A stretch of DNA of 64,000 nucleotides from Bacillus sp. BA3 (GTDB taxonomy: Bacteria > Bacillota > Bacilli > Bacillales > DSM-1321): NCBI GenBank assembly GCA_002835675.1, contig PIZR01000001.1:362303-426302 (forward strand). Direction: 5' to 3'. The position numbers and the translations under genes were made by a program. Position 1 is the stretch's first letter, and every line of letters begins with the position of its first letter. Shown here piece by piece: positions 48,150 to 56,067 of this stretch. The notes beneath the pieces were generated by a model that was given only the letters and a program-made list of their open reading frames with translations, made no database searches and was not told where the DNA came from.

Positions 48150-49508
48150 GTGAAGATGGAAACTGAAACGAAAGACCTTGTTCAAATGGATAAAGACCAT
48201 TTATGGCATGCGATGCATCGCTATAATGAAAAGGATGCTCCCATGATGGCTACAGAAGGATCCGGCTCATGGTTCACAGATGCTAAAGGGAATAAATATT
48301 TAGATGGGGTTTCCGGTTTGTGGTGCTTGAACCTGGGTCACGGAAGAAAAGAGATTGCCCAGGCAGCGTATGAACAAATGGTTAACTTATCTTACTTCCC
48401 TTTAACGTTAAGCCATAAGCCGGCAATCGAATTATCTGCAAAAATAAGTGAGCATTTAAAGGGCTCCTATACAACGTTTTTTACGAACAGCGGCTCTGAG
48501 GCGAATGAGACAGCTTTTAAAATAGCCAGGCAATATCATTCCCAAAATGGCAATCAGGGTAAATACAAATTCATCTCTAGGTACAGAGCTTATCATGGCA
48601 ATACTTTTGGCGCGCTAAGCGCGACCGCACAGGCAAACCGGAGAGTGAAATATGATCCGGCGGTTCCAGGTTTCCTGCATGTGCCACCGCCGTACAATTA
48701 TCGAAGCCCATTTGGGGAAAACGTTGAAAACTCCGATTTGCTTGCAGCTGAATATATCGATCAGGTCATTAATTTTGAAGGAGCTGAAACGGTAGCGGGT
48801 GTTATTCTTGAACCATTCATCTCTGGTGGCGGGGTCCTTATTCCTTCAAAAGAATACTTAACGAGGGTTTCGGAAATCTGTAAGAAGCATGATGTTCTTT
48901 TAATTGTGGATGAAGTGGTTTCAGGTTTTGGAAGAACCGGAAAAATGTTTGGGTTCATGCACTCCGATGGCGTTCAACCGGATATTGTAACAATGGCAAA
49001 GGGTTTGACCAGCGGTTATCTTCCACTTGGAGCAACGGCAGTGAATTCAAGGATTTATGAGAAATTCAAAGAGAACGGAAATTTAAATCATTTCAGGCAT
49101 GTGTCAACATATGGAGGTCACCCTGCATCTTGCGCAGTTGCCCTTAAGAACATTGAAATCTTGGAAAATGAAAAAATCGTTCAGCGAGTATCTGAACTTA
49201 GTGAGTCGACACTAAGTGAGCTATTTGAATTGACAGCCCTTGATAAAGTAGGGGAAGTTCGGGGAGTAGGGTTTTTATACGGCATTGAATTAGTGGAAGA
49301 TAAAAAGGCAAAAACACCAGTTTCCGATGAGTTCATGGGTAAAATAATCGGAGCTTGCAAGGAAAAGGGCCTTATCATCGGCCGGAATGGTGATACAGTT
49401 CCTGGATATGGCAATGTACTGATCATTGCGCCGCCTTTATCTTCGACCGTTGAAGATTTACGCTTTGTCATAGAAACCGTTAAAACCGTTTTATATGAAT
49501 TATGCTAA
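48150..49508 (+). CDS. tpa: Class III aminotransferase, taurine:pyruvate aminotransferase-like (Tpa)
   Basis: This PLP enzyme of about 452 residues has the class III pattern: DGVSGLWCLNLGHG, TNSGSEANETAFKIARQ, YHGNTFGALS, the PLP aspartate in LIVDEVVSGFGRTGK and the lysine in TMAKGLTSGYLPLGA. The WHAM segment near the N-terminus is common in omega-aminotransferases. Beside xsc the expected reaction is taurine plus pyruvate to sulfoacetaldehyde plus alanine. The GTG at 48150 is set by AAGGGGG at 48135; a TTG at 48117 and ATG at 48126 are also in frame. A class III enzyme acting on aminoethylphosphonate is an alternative. Confidence 0.85.
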   Translation: MKMETETKDLVQMDKDHLWHAMHRYNEKDAPMMATEGSGSWFTDAKGNKYLDGVSGLWCLNLGHGRKEIAQAAYEQMVNLSYFPLTLSHKPAIELSAKISEHLKGSYTTFFTNSGSEANETAFKIARQYHSQNGNQGKYKFISRYRAYHGNTFGALSATAQANRRVKYDPAVPGFLHVPPPYNYRSPFGENVENSDLLAAEYIDQVINFEGAETVAGVILEPFISGGGVLIPSKEYLTRVSEICKKHDVLLIVDEVVSGFGRTGKMFGFMHSDGVQPDIVTMAKGLTSGYLPLGATAVNSRIYEKFKENGNLNHFRHVSTYGGHPASCAVALKNIEILENEKIVQRVSELSESTLSELFELTALDKVGEVRGVGFLYGIELVEDKKAKTPVSDEFMGKIIGACKEKGLIIGRNGDTVPGYGNVLIIAPPLSSTVEDLRFVIETVKTVLYELC

Positions 49509-49558
49509 CAAAAAAGATGATTAACTTTAGGGTGCTATATTTATAGACAAAAATGAAG

Positions 49559-49605
49559 ATGGGCATGATATGTCTAGCAGCTTTGACATCCATGTCCATT
49601 TTTTC
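49559..49605 (+). terminator. Possible terminator after tpa
   Basis: ATGGGCATG (49559-49567) pairs with CATGTCCAT (49591-49599) with one G-U pair and is followed by six T. The long loop may make it a partial terminator inside the operon. Confidence 0.6.
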
Positions 49606-49657
49606 ATATTGGGTCTAACAGTGTGGGAAAACTGGAGAATCCGGAGTGGGAGGATAT

Positions 49658-50407
49658 ATGCAATCACAACAAAGATTATTGGTGGTTCTGGCACATCCCG
49701 ATGATGAGTCATTCCTGTGTGGCGGAACCATTGCTAAAATGTCTGAGCAAGGTGTTCATATAACCTTACTATGTGCGACAAAAGGCGAAATGGGCAGGCG
49801 CATGGGAAATCCCATTCTTACAACAAGGGAGGCATTGCCTGGACTAAGGGTAAAGGAGTTAAAAAACGCTTGTGAAGAATTGGGGATCAGCGACCTGCGA
49901 TTTTTAAACGTGAGGGATAAAACGATAGAATTTGAGAGCTTCGATCTATTGGCGGAGAGAATCGTAAAGGTGATACGTGAAGTTCAGCCAGAGGCACTAG
50001 TAACATTCCATGAGAAATATGGGGGGCATCCAGACCATTGTGCGATTGGCCGTGCTGCCGAATTTGCTTATCTAAATTCCGGTGATCCCGATTTTTATCC
50101 AGATCCAGTATTTCCAGCTTTTAAGGTTCATAGTCTGTACTTTGTCCTTTGGCATGCTTTTTATGATGAATGGTTTAAGGAATACGGGCTGAGCAGGATT
50201 ACAGAAGTGGATATAGCAGGGACTTTACAGAAAAAGATCCGTGCCTTAAGGGCCCATCGCTCCCAGACTCTAGCAGTTCCTGAATTATGGGGGAATCAAA
50301 ATCCAAGCTTGCCTTTTTTAAAGGAATCCGAGTATTTTATCAAAGGGAATTCGCCTACCAATATAGAAGAAATCGATTTTTTTCAATCGATTGAAAGGTT
50401 GGGATGA
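49658..50407 (+). CDS. PIG-L/LmbE deacetylase family protein, BshB2-like
   Basis: This protein of 249 residues is a zinc-dependent N-deacetylase-type enzyme. AHPDDESFLCGG near residue 12 and HPDHCAIGRAAE near 125 supply the metal ligands. TKGEMGRRMGNP, RVKELKNACEELGI and DKTIEFE resemble the bacillithiol deacetylase BshB2 (YojG). Its place between tpa and a sulfite exporter in a regulated catabolic operon is unusual for a bacillithiol gene. Removal of an acyl group from N-acetyltaurine or a similar compound would fit (inference). I start it at ATG 49658 after GGGAGG; a GTG at 49646 is possible. Confidence 0.83.
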   Translation: MQSQQRLLVVLAHPDDESFLCGGTIAKMSEQGVHITLLCATKGEMGRRMGNPILTTREALPGLRVKELKNACEELGISDLRFLNVRDKTIEFESFDLLAERIVKVIREVQPEALVTFHEKYGGHPDHCAIGRAAEFAYLNSGDPDFYPDPVFPAFKVHSLYFVLWHAFYDEWFKEYGLSRITEVDIAGTLQKKIRALRAHRSQTLAVPELWGNQNPSLPFLKESEYFIKGNSPTNIEEIDFFQSIERLG

Positions 50408-50452
50408 TTCGTAATTTGGGCATTAGTTTATCTGGAAAGGGGGAAGGAATGT

Positions 50453-51505
50453 ATGGAATTAGAAAAATATGAGCCACTGGAAGAAATACCTCAGGCACAG
50501 CAAAAACCGCTTCAAAATAAGGTGCTTTTGTGGCTGAGCGGTATCGCTTTCACCTTTTTTATTGCCCTCTTAGGCTTGGGGCTGTCCAAGATTTCGGGAT
50601 TCAATCGAATCGGCCCTCTTGCATGCTCGATCATCATTGCCGTGATTTATCGTCAAATTGCGGGATATCCAGAAAAGTTCCGGACGGGAATTGAATTTTC
50701 CGCAAAAAAACTTTTGCGTTTTGCCATCATTTTATACGGGTTGAAATTAAATATCGATGTTATTTTCAATCAAGGACTGCCATTGTTGGTACGTGACATA
50801 GGGACAGTAACATTTGCCATAGTCGTGATGGTCCTGATTGCAAAGTGGTTTAAGGCAGATGCTTCCATTTCGCTTCTTCTTGCTGTAGGAACCGGTATAT
50901 GCGGGGCAGCAGCCATCGCGGCCATATCTCCAATCGTGAAAGCGAAGGAAGAGGATACAGCCATCGGCGTTGGGATAATCGCATTAATGGGAACACTTTT
51001 CTCGATTATATATACCCTTTTACGTCCGATTCTTCCGCTGTCTGCTTTGGATTATGGAATCTGGTCTGGGATCAGCCTTCATGAAATCGCCCATGTTGCA
51101 TTGGCAGGAGCACCGGCTGGTGAAGATGCGCTAGCGATTGCACTACTCGCAAAATTAGGCCGTGTCTTTTTACTTATCCCATTATGTTTCATTTTTATGT
51201 ATTGGATGAAAAAACGCACATCCGGGAAGATGGGCCATGATGCTAAAATTGATTTTCCATGGTTCCTCGTTGGTTTTATAATCATGAGTTTAATAGGAAG
51301 TTATGTGTTTGGAACTTATATTACGGTGTCTCCTCTTGTAATGGATGGCATTTCCAAAACGACTACATTTATATTGACAATGGCCATGATCGGTCTTGGA
51401 CTGAATGTAAGCCTGCAGGCACTGCGGACAAAAGCCATGCGTCCTCTTTTAGCCATGACCATTACCTCTTTGCTGCTTTCCATCATCTCGTACTTTATCG
51501 TTTAA
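50453..51505 (+). CDS. YeiH/UPF0324 membrane protein, putative sulfite/sulfate exporter
   Basis: This 350-residue membrane protein has about ten hydrophobic segments. Family features include NRIGPLACSIIIAVIYR, GTGICGAAAIAAISPIVKAKEEDTA near residue 140 and SGISLHEIAHVALAGA. Proteins of this family stand in taurine and sulfoacetate gene clusters and are thought to export the sulfite or sulfate released by Xsc. That fits here: xsc lies 2.4 kb upstream in the same direction. A strong purine-rich site precedes the ATG, and a terminator follows. Confidence 0.87.
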   Translation: MELEKYEPLEEIPQAQQKPLQNKVLLWLSGIAFTFFIALLGLGLSKISGFNRIGPLACSIIIAVIYRQIAGYPEKFRTGIEFSAKKLLRFAIILYGLKLNIDVIFNQGLPLLVRDIGTVTFAIVVMVLIAKWFKADASISLLLAVGTGICGAAAIAAISPIVKAKEEDTAIGVGIIALMGTLFSIIYTLLRPILPLSALDYGIWSGISLHEIAHVALAGAPAGEDALAIALLAKLGRVFLLIPLCFIFMYWMKKRTSGKMGHDAKIDFPWFLVGFIIMSLIGSYVFGTYITVSPLVMDGISKTTTFILTMAMIGLGLNVSLQALRTKAMRPLLAMTITSLLLSIISYFIV

Positions 51506-51575
51506 TATATAAGCTTTCCATTGATGTCCCAGTTAGATAAGCCTGAAAATGTGATGAATAATGCATATGGATAGC

Positions 51576-51607
51576 CCTGAATATATTAATCTATTCAGGT
51601 TTTTTTT
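51576..51607 (+). terminator. Terminator after the exporter gene
   Basis: CCTGAATA (51576-51583) pairs exactly with TATTCAGG (51592-51599), followed by eight T. Confidence 0.88.
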
Positions 51608-51694
51608 ATTCGTTCGAAGAAAACGTTTTTGGAAATGTAGGAGTGGAAATTTGATAAAATCCTAATTTAAGGAAAAAAATAAGTGTTGACATGT

Positions 51695-51761
51695 TTGAAT
51701 ATTATAACTATTTGGTTTACAATATAAGAAATATAAGAACTGATACGAACATTACGATGTC
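51695..51761 (+). promoter_or_regulatory. gntR promoter and autoregulatory operator
   Basis: TTGAAT (51695-51700) and TACAAT (51718-51723) are 17 bases apart. The operator at 51739-51761 differs from the xsc operator only by transitions (16 of 23 bases identical). This is good evidence that the regulator binds its own promoter. Confidence 0.75.
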
Positions 51762-51784
51762 TTTTTCTGTTTGGAGGAAATTTT

Positions 51785-52492
51785 ATGGAGTTAGACTTTA
51801 AAAATCCAATCCCTTTGCATGCTCAATTGAAAACCATATTGGAAAATCAGATTTTGGAAGGTTATTATAAAGACAAAATCCCTAGTGAAAGGGAACTCAT
51901 GGATATGTATTCTGTCAGCAGGAGTACTGTACGGGAAGCCGTATCCATCCTGGTTCGTGAGGGAATATTGGAAAAGAGGCATGGAAAGGGAACGTTCGTT
52001 TCCCTTAAACCTGTACAAGAATGGCTAAAGATGATAAGTTTCACTGAAACAACTAAAAGCATGGGAATTAAATTACTAGATCATGGCCGTGTAATGACAC
52101 CTGAAAATATTGCTGATGCAAATGGGTTCGAAGATGAATCTTACCATATTAAAAGGCTGCGGTTACAGGGAGATGTCCCCATAGCCATTGAATTGCATTA
52201 TTATTCTTTGGACCTAGGAAAAAAATTGACGAAATTCGATTTAAGTACAACCGTATTGTATGATGCACTCGAAGGTGATCTAAACATTGACTTTTGTGAG
52301 GCGGAACAAATCATAACCTGCGGCTTTCCAACAAAAGAAGATGCAGAACATTTAGGTATAGCCGAAACGATGTGCTTGTTGATTACAGAACGAATGATTT
52401 TTGATTCTGATGGTAATTTAGTAGAGTATTACAAAGGATTATTCCGATCTGATATGTACTCATTCGCAATGAAAATGTCCCGGAAGAATTGA
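51785..52492 (+). CDS. GntR-family (HutC/UTRA) regulator of the taurine-type regulon
   Basis: This 235-residue protein has a winged helix near residues 10-75 (KIPSERELMDMYSVSRSTVREAV and RHGKGTFVS) and a C-terminal UTRA ligand domain with VPIAIELHYYSLD and ITERMIFDSDGNLVEYY. It is the last gene of the regulon and has its own promoter. GGAGG lies 7-8 bases before the ATG. The shared operator at three promoters (42888, 46184, 51739) makes it the likely repressor of all of them, released by taurine or a breakdown product (inference). Confidence 0.87.
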   Translation: MELDFKNPIPLHAQLKTILENQILEGYYKDKIPSERELMDMYSVSRSTVREAVSILVREGILEKRHGKGTFVSLKPVQEWLKMISFTETTKSMGIKLLDHGRVMTPENIADANGFEDESYHIKRLRLQGDVPIAIELHYYSLDLGKKLTKFDLSTTVLYDALEGDLNIDFCEAEQIITCGFPTKEDAEHLGIAETMCLLITERMIFDSDGNLVEYYKGLFRSDMYSFAMKMSRKN

Positions 52493-52509
52493 TTTTGGGG
52501 ACATGATAT

Positions 52510-52551
52510 AACCTAAGCCTTTCTAAGAAGTAGAGAGGCTTAGGTTATTTT
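52510..52551 (+). terminator. Terminator after gntR
   Basis: AACCTAAGCCT (52510-52520) pairs exactly with AGGCTTAGGTT (52536-52546), followed by ATTTT. It closes the regulon. Confidence 0.9.
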
Positions 52552-52908
52552 CGGTTCTAAAATCATTGTTTTAGTCGGTTTTGAACCGTTTAAAAGCTCT
52601 AGTCAAAATATTCTAATAAACCCTATTAGCTACAAAATGATGTCCAACGGGTTCAACGTAGTTTTAAGGTAGAAAAATGGCTGATTTTTAACTTAGTAGA
52701 GACAATATCTAAGTAATATAGTATTCAACGTACACATTGATAGGACTTTATTTGAAGAAGTGGGTATACACATAACACCACAAAAGAAATGTTCACGAAT
52801 GAAAAGTTTAGAGATAAAATTAAAGAAATAATCAGGCGAAAAATGCAACTAAATGAAGAGGTAATTTTAGATTAACAATAGTATATAAGGGTGAAAGGAG
52901 TTAATTCC
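52552..52908. other. Intergenic region before the sigma-54 activator gene
   Basis: No supported gene; a 28-codon frame near 52790-52875 has no ribosome site. The activator promoter must be here but has no outstanding match. Confidence 0.4.
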
Positions 52909-54324
52909 TTGAAAGAGCGATCAAATAATAAAAACACTGCTTCAATTAGTGAAAATAGCATAGGCTGGTTGAAAGCAATTTTAGAGTCAATCAATGACGG
53001 TGTTCTAGTAATTGATCATAATGGGTATGTAAAAATGATAAATCCTGAATATACACGTATTACTGGTGTTACCGCTGATATCATAGGGAAGCCACTGGTT
53101 AAATATCGGCCCGGAGCGCAACTTACAAAAACACTAAAAGATTGTCAGTGTCGTGTTGGGGTCTACCGAAAGACAAAAGATCGAGAATATGTGGTCGATA
53201 TGGCTCCAATTATTCTCAATGAACAGGTGGTTGGCGCTGTGTCCGTCTGTAAAAGCTTAACTGAAGTTCATAAATTGTCACTTGAACTTCAAAAACAAAA
53301 CGAGAAAGTCCGGCAGCTTAAAAAGCAAATGAATGCTCTTTATAAAGTAAAATACACTTTTGATGACATTATAGGAAAAGATGGCGGGTTGAAGGACGTT
53401 GTGTATGTGGCAAAACGGGTATCCGATTCCAATTTTCCAATTTTAATTATCGGCGAGAGTGGGACAGGAAAAGAATTATTCGCACAGGCTATTCATCATG
53501 AAAGCCATCGTGGTAATAAGCCTTTTATTCCAGTTAATTGTGCATCTATTCCACCTTCTTTATTAGAAAGTGAGTTATTCGGTTATGGAGATGGGGCTTT
53601 TACCAATGCAAAAAAGGGCGGTAAAATCGGTTTATTTGAAATGGCAGACCAGGGTACGCTCTTTTTGGATGAAATTGGTGATATGTCATATGATCTCCAA
53701 GCTAAGTTACTCAGGGTGTTACAAGAAAGTAAGATCAGAAGAGTAGGAGAAACAGAAGAGCGAGATATTGATGTCAGGATTATTGCCGCTACACACCGTG
53801 ATTTACAACAGCTTGTAAATAAAAATCATTTTCGCGGAGATTTGTTTTATAGACTTAATGTTATAAGCTTAAAGATAGCACCTCTTCGGGAACGAAGAGA
53901 GGATATCCCTGAACTGGTTCATTCGTTGCTTCGTTCGTCATTAACTCCATCAGCAAGGGATGGTTCTATGTACACGATTGACGAACAAACTTTAGAATTT
54001 ATACGGTCATATGATTGGCCTGGCAATGTTCGAGAATTGAGGAATGTTATCGACTATGCAACTTGTATGGCGGAAGGAATGGAAATTAAGTTCCACCACT
54101 TACCCGATGTAATGATGAAGCTTGAATTGAATGGCTTAGATTTTTCTTTAAAACCAAACGGTCATACACTAAAAGACATAACAGAAGAAGCAGAATCAAA
54201 ATACATTCAAGAAATTTTGGGGAAGTTCGGAAATGATATGGAAGGAAGAAAAAAAACAGCAAATTCTTTAGGGGTGTCTTTGGCCACCTTATATAATAAA
54301 ATGAAAAAATACCATATTATTTAA
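52909..54324 (+). CDS. PAS-AAA+-Fis sigma-54-dependent activator
   Basis: This activator of 471 residues has a PAS sensor near residues 15-120 (ESINDGVLVIDHNGYVKMINP), a coiled linker, and the sigma-54 AAA+ domain (about 145-385) with Walker A GESGTGKE near 182, GTLFLDEIGDM and the arginine-finger LNVISLKIAPLRER region. A C-terminal Fis helix follows (GRKKTANSLGVSLATLYNKM). The sigma-54 contact loop, normally GAFTGA, reads GAFTNA near residue 229. The TTG at 52909 is set by AAAGGAG at 52894-52900. It should bind the three palindromes right after its gene and drive the operon from 54756. The PAS ligand is unknown. Confidence 0.92.
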   Translation: MKERSNNKNTASISENSIGWLKAILESINDGVLVIDHNGYVKMINPEYTRITGVTADIIGKPLVKYRPGAQLTKTLKDCQCRVGVYRKTKDREYVVDMAPIILNEQVVGAVSVCKSLTEVHKLSLELQKQNEKVRQLKKQMNALYKVKYTFDDIIGKDGGLKDVVYVAKRVSDSNFPILIIGESGTGKELFAQAIHHESHRGNKPFIPVNCASIPPSLLESELFGYGDGAFTNAKKGGKIGLFEMADQGTLFLDEIGDMSYDLQAKLLRVLQESKIRRVGETEERDIDVRIIAATHRDLQQLVNKNHFRGDLFYRLNVISLKIAPLRERREDIPELVHSLLRSSLTPSARDGSMYTIDEQTLEFIRSYDWPGNVRELRNVIDYATCMAEGMEIKFHHLPDVMMKLELNGLDFSLKPNGHTLKDITEEAESKYIQEILGKFGNDMEGRKKTANSLGVSLATLYNKMKKYHII

Positions 54325-54329
54325 AGGGA

Positions 54330-54346
54330 TTTCTAAAAAATTAGAA
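54330..54346. promoter_or_regulatory. Activator binding site (UAS) copy 1
   Basis: TTTCTAAAAAATTAGAA is one base shorter on the right than the two perfect copies. It begins 5 bases after the activator stop codon. Confidence 0.75.
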
Positions 54347-54359
54347 TAATATCAATAGG

Positions 54360-54377
54360 TTTCTAAAAAATTAGAAA
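54360..54377. promoter_or_regulatory. Activator binding site (UAS) copy 2
   Basis: TTTCTAAAAAATTAGAAA is an 18-base palindrome with only the centre unpaired. It starts 30 bases after copy 1, about three helix turns. Confidence 0.78.
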
Positions 54378-54436
54378 TCCACCAAGGCCATAGAATCAGG
54401 GGATAAAATAATTTATTTGAGAATGATTAGTTATAA

Positions 54437-54454
54437 TTTCTAAAAAATTAGAAA
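54437..54454. promoter_or_regulatory. Activator binding site (UAS) copy 3
   Basis: This copy is identical to copy 2. It lies about 155 bases before the -24/-12 promoter, a normal distance for a sigma-54 enhancer. Confidence 0.78.
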
Positions 54455-54470
54455 TTGAATTAACTATAAA

Positions 54471-54505
54471 GGAAAGCGCTATCAATAAAGTGCTTTCTTT
54501 TTTTG
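54471..54505 (+). terminator. Terminator of the activator gene
   Basis: AAAGCGCT and AGTGCTTT form a stem with one G-U pair, followed by CTTTTTTT. It sits between the enhancer copies and the sigma-54 promoter, so the operon is not read from the activator gene. Confidence 0.75.
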
Positions 54506-54607
54506 TTTTTTAATTTTCTTAGTGAGTATATAAATAACTGATAAATCAGCTTAGCGTGAACAAACATCTAAGAAAATCTAACTTAATTCAATCAAACTTT
54601 CTTTGTT

Positions 54608-54625
54608 TAGGCATGGTTCTTGCAA
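54608..54625 (+). promoter_or_regulatory. Sigma-54 (-24/-12) promoter
   Basis: TTAGGCATGGTTCTTGCAAT contains GG (54610-54611) and GC (54622-54623) with exactly 10 bases between, and TTGCA at the -12 element, matching the sigma-54 consensus. It lies 130 bases before the transporter ATG. Confidence 0.8.
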
Positions 54626-54755
54626 TGAGTAAGGTACACAGCAAAATTCTTATAGAAAGGGCAATGGAATCTTTAGTAAATATGCCTCGTGGGGGATTTT
54701 TTTCAGCTGAAGTATATAAGTAAACATTCAATTCACGACACAGTGGGGGGATTTT

Positions 54756-56060
54756 ATGTTAGCTATTTTAGGTTGCTTGACAATAGGAGTTTTCCTGTAC
54801 CTTATTATGACAAAACGTTTATCGGTCTTAATTGCTCTGGTGTTGGTGCCGATCGTATTTGCTTTGATTGGCGGATTTGGCTTGGGGATAGGAGAAATGA
54901 TGCTAGCGGGTATCGAAAAGGTTGCTCCTACCGGAATTATGGTGGCTTTTGCTGTTTTATATTTTGGTCTGATGATGGACACGGGTTTGTTTGATCCAAT
55001 CGTATCTAAGATGCTTCTTATCGTGAAAGGAGATCCCTTAAAAGTGGTGGTGGGCACGGCTGTTATCACGATGCTTGTATCGTTAGATGGGGATGGTGCT
55101 TCAACTTTTATGATTACTGTTTCGGCCTTACTACCTCTCTATAAGAGATTGAAGATGAACCCTCTGATTTTAGCAGGTGTAGTGGCTCTGGGAGCCGGTG
55201 TCATGAATCTTGCACCATGGGGCGGTCCAACAGCAAGGGCGATGGCAACATTAAATGTCACTTCTGCTCAACTATTTAATCCTATTCTACCTGCTATGGT
55301 TGCAGGTATCCTATGGGTGTTGTTTTCATCCTATTTACTTGGAAAAAGAGAAAGGGAAAGATTAGGGATTATAGATTTGGAGGAAAAGGACAACATAGCT
55401 TTTCAAGAATTAGCGGTAACGACATTAGAATTTAAACGCCCCCAACTTTTTTGGTTCAATCTTATTTTGACACTGATTCTTCTCATCGCTTTAATCAAAG
55501 TATGGCTGCCACTTCCTACCTTGTTTATTATTGCTTTTACAATTGCTTTATTGGTGAATTACCCAAACCAAAAACAACAGCTGGAGCGTATTACAAGTCA
55601 CGCAAATAACGTTGTTATGGTTTCGACCATGATTTTTGCGGCGGGGATTTTTACCGGTATTTTGACCGGGACAAAAATGATTGATGCTATGGCGCTTTCA
55701 ATGGTTTCGGTTATTCCTGAAGCGATGGCGGGCTACTTACCAATTTTGACAGCGATCACAAGCATGCCACTTAGTTTAGTTTTTACACCGGATGCTTACT
55801 ATTTTGGAGTTTTACCTATCATAAGTCAAACCGCTTCTACTTTTGGAATTGATCCCATTGAAGTTGGCCGGGCAGCTATATTGGGGCAAATGACAACCGG
55901 CTTCCCATTAAGTCCATTAACTGCCTCTACGTTTATTCTTATCGGAATGACAGGCGTTGATTTAGGGGATCATCAGCGTTTTATTTTTAAATGGGCATTT
56001 GGAACAACGATTATCATGACTATCGTAGCCCTGCTAACAGGAGCTATTACTATTATTTGA
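54756..56060 (+). CDS. CitMHS-family organic acid transporter
   Basis: This 434-residue transporter has about eleven to twelve membrane segments. Features of the CitMHS family of metal-citrate transporters include the DGDGASTFMITVSALLPLY segment near residue 110, NLAPWGGPTARAM and the C-terminal TTGFPLSPLTASTF. Known members import citrate with Mg or Ca; this one is linked to an AtuA protein and an esterase, so it may carry another carboxylate. It is the first gene of the sigma-54 operon, and only one base separates its stop from the GTG before AtuA. Confidence 0.87.
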   Translation: MLAILGCLTIGVFLYLIMTKRLSVLIALVLVPIVFALIGGFGLGIGEMMLAGIEKVAPTGIMVAFAVLYFGLMMDTGLFDPIVSKMLLIVKGDPLKVVVGTAVITMLVSLDGDGASTFMITVSALLPLYKRLKMNPLILAGVVALGAGVMNLAPWGGPTARAMATLNVTSAQLFNPILPAMVAGILWVLFSSYLLGKRERERLGIIDLEEKDNIAFQELAVTTLEFKRPQLFWFNLILTLILLIALIKVWLPLPTLFIIAFTIALLVNYPNQKQQLERITSHANNVVMVSTMIFAAGIFTGILTGTKMIDAMALSMVSVIPEAMAGYLPILTAITSMPLSLVFTPDAYYFGVLPIISQTASTFGIDPIEVGRAAILGQMTTGFPLSPLTASTFILIGMTGVDLGDHQRFIFKWAFGTTIIMTIVALLTGAITII

Positions 56061-56067
56061 GGTGATT

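Noticed and set aside
48150..49508. Class III enzyme as a PbfA-type hydroxy-aminoethylphosphonate lyase
   Set aside because: phnX in the regulon makes it thinkable, but direct linkage to xsc and a sulfite exporter favours taurine:pyruvate aminotransferase.
54330..54454. Three spaced palindromes as a CRISPR array or an insertion-sequence scar
   Set aside because: Unequal spacing, very short AT-only repeats and position between a sigma-54 activator and a -24/-12 promoter fit enhancer sites.
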